In this document: piece by piece, positions 1 to 8,709 of the stretch
Position numbering within the stretch: position 1 is the first letter of the stretch
Layout: every line of letters starts with the position of its first letter
From: Phaeoceros laevis
Lineage: Eukaryota; Anthocerotophyta; Anthocerotopsida; Notothyladales
DNA: 20,406 bases
Reading direction: 5' to 3'
Assembly: GCA_049999765.1 (NCBI GenBank)
Contig: JBNGIQ010008688.1
Span: forward strand, 1 to 20,406
The notes under the pieces: generated by a model
Told to the model about the DNA's origin: nothing
Seen by the model: the letters and a program-made list of their open reading frames with translations, nothing else
The model's database searches: none
Made by a program: the position numbers and the translations under genes

Positions 1-1200
1 GAGAACGACGCCATAGCCAGGAGTCGCCAGCCGTAGTGTGTTCAACTTCCAAGGCTTCAGGTCCACCACTGAGCACTTGCTTCACATTCTGCTTCTTCTG
101 CTTGTTCTGAAAAACTCGGACGAAACCGATAGGCCGGCACGTCGGGAAGCCATTGGCTGGTGCAAACCTGGTGGTGACCATGCAGGGAACAAAGCAAACA
201 CGGGCACCAAACCCAAAACGCTGTAGATAGACAGAATCAGACCTTGACCTTGACTGAGACACGCGGAGACGACAAACAGGCGACAGACACGGGCAGTAAG
301 CACAAAACACGTAAACCCCACTCAGACGCCGACACGCACTTGGAATGTGGCGATAGAGCGTATTTCCAGGACCGCACTAGAGGGCCGCACGCAATGCACA
401 AGGTTTGGGGGCAATCGGAGGCCTGCAAGGGGGTGTAAACACAAAAGCTGCGCACGCAAACCTAGAAAGCCATAGCCAGACCTTGGACTCCTCTAGTAGT
501 AGCAAGGAGTGGCGCCATACCGATTGCACGTTGGGAACTTCAAAACTTGAAAACGTTGTCTTAATTGAGCAATTGAGCGTGTGGTTTCAATATAGTTTTC
601 ATATGATTTATGCTTGTGGATGTCTCATGGGTGGAAGCACGGTTAGGTTGACAACTTTTTTACGCGGACCCTTCCGCGAAGTGACATTCTGGTTTGTCGT
701 GGGCCGGGTACAAAACTTAATTCGAGTTCACGAAAATTGTCCGAAACGTCCCGTCCGTGCGGTCGTTAAGTTTATCCACTCCAAGGCCGCCAAAATGTGG
801 TACACACCTTTCACTTCCCGCAGGTCGTCCTTTTGCGCAGCGCATCTCGAGCTTATGCCCGGCAAGGATCGATCGGACGGTACTGGGAGCTGCTTCACTT
901 GCGCTTGCGTCGTCCCAGATGTGGCGGCCCTCACGGGAGAGCATCATGGCCTGTCCGGCTTCACTCCCCCCGCCGCTCTCAGCTGGCCTCTTGGCAGAAG
1001 AACTGAAGCTGAGTCCCTCATTTTCTCTAGCGTTGTGCTCCCCTGCCTCTGCTTTCTCCTCCTTTCCCGGTGGCCCGGCTCGCGGCAGCACCTCGTTTCC
1101 TTGCTTTCATTCCCTCTCGATTTCACAGCTGCAGCATTCGGTCTTCAGGCATTCACAAGGGTTTGTCACTTGGGCATGGTCCCAGGCTCCACGCTCCCAG
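1..1200. other. No recognisable gene; pyrimidine-rich stretch before the LRR exon
   Basis: Open frames exist here, including one of 289 codons at 405-1274 that opens on a non-ATG codon, but none shows a domain, repeat or motif I recognise. From about 1020 to 1200 the plus strand is rich in C and T, with several CAG steps, most notably just before 1201 where the LRR reading begins. This would fit the 3' end of an intron ahead of the LRR-caspase locus, but no matching donor could be assigned. The first 400 bases hold nothing I can name. Confidence 0.5.
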
Positions 1201-2574
1201 GCGCTCGCGGGCCTGGTGCGATCCAGTCGCACCTTGAGAACTCTGAGTTTGTACTATACCGGGTTGACTGGTGAAGGAGTGGGTCACATCGCTGCCGCCC
1301 TGCAAGCCAACACTAGCTCAATCCTGCAAGGCCTGTATGTTGATGAGAACAGAGTAGGAGATGCTGCTGGGGCGCAACACCTGGCGGACATCCTGGCCAG
1401 CACGCCCACACTTGAGAGGCTGGGGATGTTCGACATAAGTATGGACGCGGCGGGACGCGAGGTGCTTGCGAAAGCTCTGGCGCACAACACGTCACTCACG
1501 TGGCTTGCCATAGGCTCACAAGCTCATCCCAATCGTTCGGAGCTGCCAAACACTACAACGCCTTGCAGTACCGCAACCACAATCTTCCACTCGGATTCAA
1601 AAGGCAGGTTTTCCGGTCTTTGAAGGACAATCCTAGCATCAAGACGTTGGTGATAGATGATTGGGAAGGCTTGGACCATGACATGTTCAAGGATCTGATG
1701 GAATCCTTGCAAGTCAACACCAACCTCGAGAACATTTCTTTGGAGGGCACCTCCTGGAAAAGCGAAGGCAAGGAGGCGAGACTTCTAGAGGCTTTGCGGG
1801 GAAATCGGGGAAACCAAATTGAGGAGGAAGTCTGTTATCCCGATAACAACCGGAAGCTGGGTAAAAGTAGAGGTCTAGCGCTAATTGTGAGTATGGAGAT
1901 GGGAAGGCCTGGCGAAGCTGTTGACCGAGGGAGACTCGAAACACTTTTCCGTGCTTGTGGGTTTAACAAGGTCGTGGTATTGGTGGACTTACTGGCATCT
2001 GATTCTGGCACAATAATCAACCTGGTTCTTGAAGATAACGTCCTTGAAGAAGATGAATGTTTCGTGTGTTCCATCAATGGGTATGGAGGCACTCAAGATG
2101 GCAAGCCGTATATTCTGGACGAAGAAAAATCGAAGATTATGGTGAACCTTGACATTGTTGACCCCTTTCGGCAGACTGAGCATCTTCGGGGCAAACCCAA
2201 GGTCTTCTTGATCAATGCTTGCCGTGTTGATACGCTGTGGGACAAGTCCGACAGCGTGGGGGCCCATACAGATGGCCAACAGGTGATTGGGTCAGCAAGG
2301 CCCCATGATTGTTTGCTAGTCCCAATCACCAAGGGCCCATGATTGTTTGCTAGTATTTTCCACTTCGGAAGGTTCTCCCTCGTGTCGGCATCCAGTGGCA
2401 GGAACCGTTTTTGTGAATGAATTGATGTAAACCGTGATGGAGAACAAAGAAACAACGGACGTGCTCAGCATGATGACAATGGTGAATAGTAGAGTGAACG
2501 AAGCGCAAATAGTTGGCCAATGCTGCGAAATTAAGCACACACTGCGAAAGAAGCTGTACTGGAAGGGAGTTTGA
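1201..2574 (+). pseudogene. LRR-caspase (C14A-like) gene, decayed
   Basis: Seen: 1201-1515 encodes RNase-inhibitor-type LRRs (LRTLSLYYTGLTGEGV, LERLGMFDISMDAAG). The reading changes frame near 1512-1535 and continues with LRRs to about 1790. From about 1860 comes a caspase p20-like stretch: GLALIVSMEM, Arg at 1905-1907 followed by PGEAVD (where caspases have an S1 Arg and a DVD motif), FVCSIN, GKPKVFLINACRVD with Cys at 2220-2222, then a DSVGAHTDG linker. The first frame stops at 2340-2342. Frame 1 from 2338 resumes as p10: HDCLLVFSTSEG, SPSCRHP with the second S1-type Arg at 2386-2388, GTVFVNEL, a TAA at 2428-2430, MVNSRVNEA and LRKKLYW, ending TGA 2572-2574. Known: plant metacaspases carry a DSCHSG-type Cys motif; this one is of the QACRG type. 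The catalytic His position is Tyr (2082-2084). Inferred: a relic or pseudo-enzyme of an LRR-sensor plus caspase protein. Intron positions and the true start are unknown. Confidence 0.8.
2282..2354. repeat. 35-bp offset duplication with 10-bp inverted repeat inside p10
   Basis: A segment ending ATGATTGTTTGCTAGT occurs at about 2299-2320 and again at 2334-2354, an offset of 35 bp. GGTGATTGGG at 2282-2291 is the exact reverse complement of CCCAATCACC at 2321-2330. The offset is not a multiple of three, and it falls exactly where the caspase reading leaves frame 0 and reappears in frame 1. It is therefore the likely cause of the break. Confidence 0.85.
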
Positions 2575-3579
2575 GTCCATGGGGTGTGGTTCTTGACAAT
2601 TTATATGTGCGCTCTGCAACCTAAATGAGCTTGCCTGGTTCCGCTGAAGAGTGCATCTCCTACACCGACTATTGGTATACCCTGTGTGACTGCCACAGGT
2701 GTTGTGTTAGTTATGAGGATATTTTAGTGCTAAACTCTACACTGTTTTCGGAAGAAGCCGCTGCTAATTCTTGGGCCAAATACGACCGGGGCAGTTGCTC
2801 TCACTGCTGATGCGCTAGCCGGAGAAATCCTACTGGACAATATCAACTAACTTACAGGTTGTCGGTGGAGCAAAGCAAGTGGACAATATCAACTTACAGG
2901 TTGTCGGTGGAGCAAAGCAAGTGTGTGGCGGGCTTGGGTCCTCTTGAGAGAAAAGCTGAAGCCGCATCTGGTGAAGGGCAAGAATAGGACGCTGTTTCAG
3001 CTGTACAAAGTGCATTCGTAGAGGAGCCTCAGCGACGAGTAGGTTGGGTGTGCCAAAAATGCTTTGGAAGTGGTAGCCTAAAAGGCACTCTCCTTCCTCT
3101 CTGACGACATGAATTTTATATGGGGAAATGGAGAAAATGGTGAAACTGGGTTGACAATGACGTGGTGCTGGTTTGGCAGCCATGGACGGAAACATAGTGA
3201 TGTTTGTCCCAGCCGAGGTTGCTTGGAAGCAGACGTTTATGACTGTAGTAGATTATTAGACATTGCCTTATTCAAGACAGTACAGCACAGGACGTGCAGT
3301 CCATCTTACTACTGTTACAGCTCCAGTTCCCTCCAGTTGCCTGCTCTGCGTCAACAGTTTTCACTATTCTTCAGGTTCTACAACTTGTTCTGAAGAGTGC
3401 ACGTATAAACCCTCGTGATCAGCTTTCAATCCTTTGTTTTGGAACTGCAAAAGGTTGCTTCACAGGTGTCATCTCTTGTTTGTGAATAGTGCTGCATGAA
3501 GTGGCTCAAACTGTGAGGCGAGGCAGACAAGGTATATACGAAGAAGTTCAACTGGCTGGTAGCCACATGGTGAGTTGCA
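2575..3579. other. Gap without a recognised gene; holds a tandem duplication
   Basis: Only short open frames are present (up to about 120 codons), without motifs I can name. A CxxCxGxG string is readable near 3045-3070, but it stands alone and is probably chance. The 2835-2922 duplication is listed separately. Confidence 0.5.
2835..2922. repeat. Two-copy tandem duplication, 46 and 42 bp
   Basis: Copy 1 (2835-2880) and copy 2 (2881-2922) both begin GGACAATATCAACT and end GTGGAGCAAAGCAAGT. They differ by a 4-base indel (AACTAACTT against AACTT). They are directly adjacent and look recent. Confidence 0.9.
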
Positions 3580-3935
3580 ATGCAAGATGTGCACCTACCG
3601 GACAATAGCATTGCAGGAGAGCGGCAAGAGTTGCTGTGGAGGCAGTATTCCTTGAACCCCACATTGTGGTGGGACTTCAGGGCGAGCAAGAAGAGCCCCC
3701 GCTCTCCCGACTTCAGGCACAAGGAGTCCAAGGAGCCCCTATGGCTGAACAACTTCCACATTGCTGACTCATGGTGGATGCGCAGCTGACTGTGTTGGAG
3801 AGGCGGATCGGACGGTCTGCTCAGCCTACATCCAACCCCTTGTTGCACCATATACACGGCATGTATCTTGCTGGTGGAGGCAGCTCGGGAAGGATTTGTT
3901 TGTGGAAGGTGAGCAGCGTTTTGATGCGCTTGTGA
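3580..3935 (+). pseudogene. OSB-type PDF-motif fragment (organellar ssDNA-binding protein relic)
   Basis: The frame from the ATG at 3580 reads LLWRQYSLNPTLWWDFRASK, then SPDFRHKESKEPLWLNN. This matches, from memory, the plant OSB 'PDF motif' (a W-W-D-x-R segment, then P-D-F-x-H-K-x-[TS]-x-E-x-L-W). The expected next part, W-V-x-x-Q-L, appears in frame 0 from 3774 (VDAQLTVLER), so a single base looks lost in the GG run near 3773. Frame 0 then stays open to TGA 3933-3935, with a good donor-like AAG/GTGAGC at 3906-3914. Known: OSB proteins combine an ssDNA-binding OB-fold with one or more PDF motifs and act in mitochondria or plastids. No OB-fold or transit peptide is visible upstream, so this is a fragment or one exon. 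Confidence 0.6.
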
Positions 3936-4382
3936 AGTGAAAAAAGTCTCCCATGTGCGTCCTGTATAAGCATTCTCTGTCCTAATCGACATGATTGGTA
4001 ACCTAAATGCTTGCATGCTCTGGTGCCAACGTGCAAGCGGATTAAAGTCTGCCTGCCATTACAAAGCCGGTACCTGCTTGGTTTTCTCTGATGATGAACT
4101 CAGTTGCCAGCACACCACACGAGCAGAACTAGAACACCCTTACTAGCTGCAACTTCGTGCTGTTCATTTCTTTCATGGGAAGGAAGGAAAGGAAATTTAT
4201 TTATAATGGGACATGTCTCTTGTCAATGATTCCTACAGAACAGACCTCATTCTTATTTCTGATATACCCTCAATGGACCATGGTGGCTTTTGCGTGTACT
4301 TTAGAGCGCACTGGAGGCATTTGCGCGTGGTTTCGTTGCAGGCTTCAGTTTGCTTCTGGAGAATGGCCAATATGGCCAATGG
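3936..4382. other. Gap, nothing recognised
   Basis: Only short open frames in several phases without motifs. The stretch just before 4383 lies upstream of PPR-like coding and may contain further decayed PPR sequence. Confidence 0.5.
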
Positions 4383-5229
4383 GAAGGTGCACGCAAAGGG
4401 TTTGACAATCTGTCCACAAGGGATGCGGTAACATGGACAGCCTTGATAATTGCTTGTGGCACAAACAATGTAGGCTACGAGGCTGTATACAGCCTTTCTT
4501 TTTTGGGGGGGGGTCCGCAGACCATTTTTAGGAAAGGGCTCTGAAATTCTGAATGAGTAAGGAACCTCCTGTGTGACAGCCAGCATGGCAATGTAGGCTA
4601 CAAGGCTACAGCCTGTTCCGAAGTGATGATGCTGGCTTTAGGGTTCCTCTACTGCATCCGGAGGCTTCTAGATTAGCTATGAAGATTCCAAAGTCACATT
4701 ACTCATATCCTGGCAGAAGGCCATGTAGCTTATTCAATCAGTCGATGCTCTTATGGCCAAGCGTTTCGTGAGTGTTATCCTTTAAAAGGACCTTACGTAA
4801 ATAGGGCTGGACATGTGTATACTGATATTCTGTACATTTGCGGCACAAAGCTACTGCTCTTGTTTCAGAGTGGAACTGGTTCTGCCGGCCTATCTACAGA
4901 TGAGCTTCGTGTTCTTGATGTAACTCAGTCGTCTCTTGAAATAGGGCCTACAATGAAAGCCACAAGCTACAACCTGGTTCTAAGAGATGACGCTGGCTGG
5001 TTTTCAGCCTGATGACGCTAGACTTACTTACCTTCTTGTAGCATGCAGTCATGCGGGTCAGTAGTAAGGGTCGACAGTGTTTTGATGCCATGGTGACACA
5101 GCATGGCCCCAACCCGACGACTGAGCATTTTCATTGCATGGTTGATCTTTTTGGGCGGGCAGGTCATTCAGGTGAGGCAGAGAAGATGCTGAAATCAGAT
5201 GGGTGCGAAAATCAGTGTTTTGGAAAGTA
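4383..5229 (+). pseudogene. PPR protein fragments, heavily decayed
   Basis: Two separated pieces read as plant PPR repeats. 4383-4499 (frame 0) gives EGARKGFDNLSTRDAVTWTA, like the 'A-x-x-x-F-D-x-L-x-x-R-D-x-V-T-W-T-A' part of PLS-type repeats. 5005-5064 gives QPDDARLTYLLVACSHAGQ and a stop; a frame change then leads to KGRQCFDAMVTQHGPNPTTE and HCMVDLFGRAGHSGEAEKML, ending TAG at 5227-5229. That order (ACSHAG, F-x-x-M, H-x-x-C-M-V-D-L-x-G-R-A-G) is the usual end of the PPR array before the E domain. The middle contains related direct repeats at 4467-4496, 4589-4638 and, more diverged, 4944-5000. No continuous protein can be made. Confidence 0.75.
4467..4638. repeat. Degenerate direct repeats inside PPR relic
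   Basis: AATGTAGGCTACGAGGCT at about 4467 recurs as AATGTAGGCTACAAGGCT at about 4590. A weaker third copy at about 4944-5000 (GCCTACAATGAAAGCCACAA) leads into the better-preserved PPR end. This suggests partial internal duplication of one PPR unit. Confidence 0.55.
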
Positions 5230-5881
5230 GCGTCTTTTATTTTACGGATGAGTTTGTCTTTATGTGCCGGCATACCTGCTACTTCCAGTAACTCACCTGT
5301 CAGATGATGGGATGAAGTTAAGATACCAACTAAAGGGTTCATTCTCTGAGCTTCTTGCAAGGAGGAGATTTATTCTCGAGGTATGTTTGATCTGCTCGTT
5401 CCAGAGTTGTGAGCTCCTCCTTGTCAGTGCTACTCTTGAATGATCTCTTGTTTTGATCCTTCCGTCTTCATTTTAACCTCATGTCTTCCATGTAGACTAG
5501 TTGCCCTCATAAGTAAACCTAAAAAGAGCTACTTCTTAAATTTCTGAAGTACCGTGCTGGTGCTCTTGTCCAACTGCCCTGGACAGTGCTGGTCATCTTT
5601 CGGGGGAATGTGTGGTCGGCTCCTGGACATGGCCACACACTTATCACTACGGTTGCTCGCTAGCTTCCTTCGGTGGCGTCATTTCTGTCATCTCACCTTC
5701 GTCCACTTGCCATTACTTTGTCCCATTAATTACTTTGTAACCAATTGATGTGCCTGGGCTGCTAAGAGGATGCTAGCAAGTTAAGGTGTATCCTTGTGCT
5801 TAAACAAGTGTCTAGCTCTAGTCTAGGTGATTCAGAACTCTAGGTAATTGTCAACTGGGCGTTCATGAACCACAGTTTGCT
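5230..5881. other. Gap, nothing recognised
   Basis: No open frame in this stretch carries a motif I recognise. The sequence is mixed, with T-rich patches. It separates the PPR relic from the 5'-truncated retroelement. Confidence 0.5.
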
Positions 5882-5997
5882 TGACTCGCAGCCCCATGAC
5901 TCGCAACTTGCAGGGCATGTATGCCCTGCATACACTCGCATGACATGACACTCGCATGATACTCGCCCTGAATGTCCATGACTCGCAGCCCCATGAC
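5882..5997. repeat. CTCGCA-rich direct repeats and a 22-bp palindrome
   Basis: TGACTCGCAGCCCCATGAC occurs identically at 5882-5900 and 5979-5997. Between them CTCGCA or CTCGCC recurs several times. At 5909-5930 a 10-bp perfect inverted repeat (TGCAGGGCAT / ATGCCCTGCA) surrounds a 2-base centre. The block lies exactly at the truncated 5' edge of the retroelement coding region. Confidence 0.75.
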
Positions 5998-7577
5998 ATC
6001 TACCGTAGATGCTTCTGCAGCCAGGCAAGACTTTGATCCCTCATATGTTCAGGCTGCTGGCTGGACAGCAGCTGCATTTTTATCTATCCTTGTTAACACT
6101 GTGGCTCGAGTGGTGCCTGTGACACAGCCCACCGACATCTGGCTGGATCATGCTAGCATGCAGTACCTTAAAACCGGGAGTATGCCTGCAGAATTATCAG
6201 CAGCAGAGAGGGATCGTGTCTCACATCGATGCAAGAGATTTGCCTGGAGAACCGATCACCTAGTGCGGGTGCTGGCTCATGGTGAGAGGGTGGTGCCACC
6301 ACCACATGAGCGGCGTGCTCTTGTGCAGCGGGTACATGACGAGATGGGGCACTTTGGAGTCAAGAGAACTTACAGCTTGTTGCTGCCACATTTCTTCTGG
6401 ACAGGCATGTTCTCACAAGTTCGTGAAGTCGTGGCACGATGTGAGCAGTGTGACAGGGTGCGAGCTCATTTCACAGCTCTGCAGCCAGTGCTGCACCCAC
6501 TGCCCATCCAGGGTTTGTTCTATAGATGGAGCTGCGATCTCGCTGGTGAGTTGGACCCCGCGTGGTAATGTGTACATCATGGTGATGATCGAACATTTTA
6601 GCAAGTGGGTTGAATTGGTGGCTTTGCCCAACAAGGAGGCAGTTACCACCAGTCAAGCTTTCCTGAATTGTGTTCTCAGCTGTTTTGGAGCTTGTGCGGA
6701 ATGCCTTACTGATCAGGGTTTTGAATTTAGAGGAGCTTTTCAGGAGCTGTTGGATTGGGCCCTCGTAGATCATAGACGCACCTCTAGGGAGCATCCTCAG
6801 GCAGATGGGTTAGCTGAGCGGATGGTGCAAACTACAAAACGAGGCCTGCGCAAGTTGTGCATGACACACCATCCACATGACTGGGATCTTATGTTGCCAT
6901 GCATTGCTATGGGGTATCGGTTTAGCAAGCAGGCAGCTCTTAGTGATTTCTCTCCGTATTTCTTGCTGTTTGGGCGGCATCCCATTCCACCCTCCTCTAT
7001 TGCTGCCACTATGGAGCAAGTTGTAGATTTGGACAACCCCAACACATGGGCTACAGTGATCTCGGATAGAGCAGCTTTGTTTCGCCGGGCTATTCCCATG
7101 GCCATGGGCAATCTGCAGATAGCCCAACATCGTGATACTTTGCGCTATGCACATACTCGTGGTGGCAGCTACTTACCCAAGGCTCGCAAGTTCGAACCAG
7201 GTGATTTTGTCTATCTGCAAAAACAGACTACTAACACTTTGGATACGGCTGCCAGCCGGATTATTCTTCGCGTGAAGCAGGTGAAGCCATCGGGAGTGCT
7301 GGTGTTGCAAGGACAAGACGGTCGCACCTGGAATGACCACCAGAAAAATTGTGCGCTATGTCATCTGCCGAATCTGGATCCTTCCGTGGTTACTGCTGAC
7401 TGGAGGCCGCCCCCAGACTTTCCATGCAAGGTGTGTCTCAGGATAGATGATGCCGCACAAATGTTAATGTGTGACGGCTGTAACAGTGGCTATCACATGT
7501 TTTGTTTAAACCCACCTCTTACGTTAGTCCCGGATGGGACCTGGTCGTGCCCAGAATGCTCACCGTCTTCTTCATGA
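5972..7577 (+). pseudogene. Ty3/gypsy integrase with C-terminal PHD finger, 5'-truncated and frameshifted
   Basis: Frame 2 from 5972 carries the HHCC zinc-binding region: His122 and His127 (VHDEMGHFG), Cys157 and Cys160 (CEQC), then the first catalytic Asp in WSCDLAG (residue 189), stopping at 6566-6568. The core continues in frame 0 from about 6552: GNVYIMVMIEHFSKWVELVA, the second Asp in LTDQGFEF and the Glu in GLAERM, then a GDFVYL C-terminal segment. The last 50 residues form a C4HC3 PHD finger: CKVC, CDGC, YHMFC, then WSCPEC. TGA is at 7575-7577. One frame change near 6550 separates the two parts. No gag, protease, reverse transcriptase or RNase H is visible upstream, so the copy is truncated. 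Known: plant gypsy integrases more often end in a chromodomain. Inferred: the PHD finger may steer integration to particular chromatin. Confidence 0.9.
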
Positions 7578-7604
7578 CGGCTGCAGCATTGCTGGCTCAA
7601 TGCT

Positions 7605-7614
7605 GGGGGGGGAG
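7605..7614 (+). other. Polypurine tract of the Ty3/gypsy element
   Basis: Eight G residues followed by AG lie 27 bases after the integrase stop and directly before a TG dinucleotide at 7615. This is the usual layout of the plus-strand priming tract and start of the 3' LTR in plant gypsy elements. Confidence 0.6.
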
Positions 7615-7915
7615 TGCGGTTGCTTGCTTTTTGCTTGCCTAGTTCAGTTCACTGTTGTTGTTGATTACCCAACTAGCTGGTCTGGTTTTTAGCCGGTTTA
7701 TGACTCAGGTCTGCTGGACAGGTTGCTGCACAGTCATTCAAGTCATGAGCTGGATTAATGCTGCTGCCAGGATCAGCAGGGCAGCAGGTTCTTTTTGTCT
7801 TTCTATAGAATGTCCAATTCAACTTGCCACTTTATGCATGAACATGCTGCATTGTGGAATGTGGGCTATGACTTGAGTCTCTAGCACGACTAGTTACAAC
7901 AATGATGCTCTGTAG
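7615..7915 (+). mobile_element. Probable 3' LTR (right end not defined)
   Basis: Sequence beginning TGCGGTTGCTTGC follows the polypurine tract. It carries no recognisable gene. No second copy exists in the window, since the 5' part of the element is missing, so the length and the terminal CA cannot be fixed. The end given is simply where the next coding-like reading starts. Confidence 0.4.
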
Positions 7916-8275
7916 CACGACATAGTTCTTTTGGAGGACTTCATAAATCAAGAGCTTCAGATTGGAGAGCTTAAGATTGGAGAACAAGATTTGGTTATGC
8001 AGGACTTTCAAGTTCCTACTGGACAGCAGGATGTGGGACATGGACCGGAGCCAAGCCAGTCTCAGGATTCACCACTTTTTCATCTGGAGGACTTCAACTT
8101 TCAAGTTTCTGCTGCACAGCACGATGTGGGACATGGACCGGAGCCTAGCCAGTCTCAAGATTCACCACTTTTTCATCTAGAGGACTTCAACTTTTAAGTT
8201 CCTGTTGCATAGCACGATGTGGGACATGGACCGGAGCCTGTCCTTGATGTGGACGACTTCATTAATCCCGATTGA
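7916..8275 (+). pseudogene. Unrecognised protein relic with 31-codon acidic repeats
   Basis: Frame 2 from 7916 reads HDIVLLEDFINQELQIGELK, then a repeated block: HDVGHGPEPSQSQDSPLFHL followed by EDFNFQVSA. The block recurs at an exact 93-bp spacing (GATGTGGGACATGGACCGG at 8030, 8123 and 8216). In the third copy TAA (8195-8197) and TAG (8210-8212) interrupt the frame. The same reading then resumes and ends VDDFINPD, TGA 8273-8275, echoing the opening EDFIN. Each block holds an acidic-aromatic [ED]DF motif next to a P/S/Q-rich linker. No family recognised. It could be a disordered host protein or the N-terminal part of a transposon protein, because an hAT-like fragment follows. The stops indicate decay. 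Confidence 0.6.
8012..8240. repeat. 93-bp tandem repeat, about 2.5 copies
   Basis: Three occurrences of a block containing GATGTGGGACATGGACCGGA sit at exactly 93-base spacing. The first two copies share the segment encoding SQSQDSPLFHLEDF with few substitutions, while the third is truncated after GPEP. The period equals 31 codons. Confidence 0.9.
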
Positions 8276-8503
8276 CGTTCTTCATAGCATAAGCCATTAA
8301 TCCGCATTAGCACTTTTGGACGGGACTTCATACTATCATAGCATAAGCCAGCAGTGTAGCCTTGAGAGTCTCTATATTTTTTGTGAAACATTTTCGAGAC
8401 AGTTTACGAACAATTTGATAAGATGTGACACCACCCAATTCTGGGACACATTTATGTGCCTCGTGCAGGCCTATTCAAGCGAGGGCCCTGACGACTTGCA
8501 TTG
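8276..8503. other. Short gap, nothing recognised
   Basis: A repeated CATAGCATAAGCCA string occurs near 8284 and 8336. No motif-bearing frame is visible. Confidence 0.45.
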
Positions 8504-8709
8504 GTGAAGGTGAAAAATAAGAAAGCTCAACCTATCCATGAAGCAATCACACATGTATTATCCGAGGGTCATTTGGATTGAACTAAATGTATTGGCTTTG
8601 GTTCTGATGGAGCATCGACCATGTTAGGAGTACGCACGGGAGTAGCAACAAGATTAAAATAAACTACCACTCCATTCATGACAAATATCCATTGTGTTGC
8701 ACATGGACC
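8504..8709 (+). pseudogene. hAT-superfamily transposase-like fragment
   Basis: Frame 2 reads IHEAITHVLSEGHLD, TGA (8579-8581), then KCIGFGSDGASTMLGVRTGV, ATRLK, TAA (8660-8662), then PFMTNIHCVAHG. The G-x-G-S-D-G-A-S-x-M-x-G and P-x-x-x-x-I-H-C-x-A-H order is typical of hAT-derived transposase-like proteins, where the Asp in SDGAS belongs to the RNase-H-like core. Two in-frame stops and the short length mark it as a relic. The rest of the transposase (zinc finger, catalytic Glu, dimerisation domain) is not seen. The fragment ends where LRR fragment 2 begins. Confidence 0.75.

Noticed and set aside
405-1274. 289-codon plus-strand open frame
   Set aside because: It opens on a non-ATG codon, has no recognisable motif, and overlaps the LRR reading in another phase.
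1860-2574. Metacaspase rather than caspase
   Set aside because: The Cys motif is INACR, not a DSCHSG type, and the p10 carries caspase-like R-H-P and LRKKLYW features.
3045-3070. DnaJ-type CxxCxGxG zinc motif
   Set aside because: A single copy without the other three repeats or a J-domain; likely chance.
3426-4016. 196-codon open frame on the minus strand
   Set aside because: No domain or motif; it runs antisense across the OSB-type relic, whose plus-strand reading is recognisable.
7832-8041. Minus-strand frame opposite the 31-codon repeat
   Set aside because: The plus-strand frame keeps the repeat motif and matching terminal motifs; the minus frame has none.
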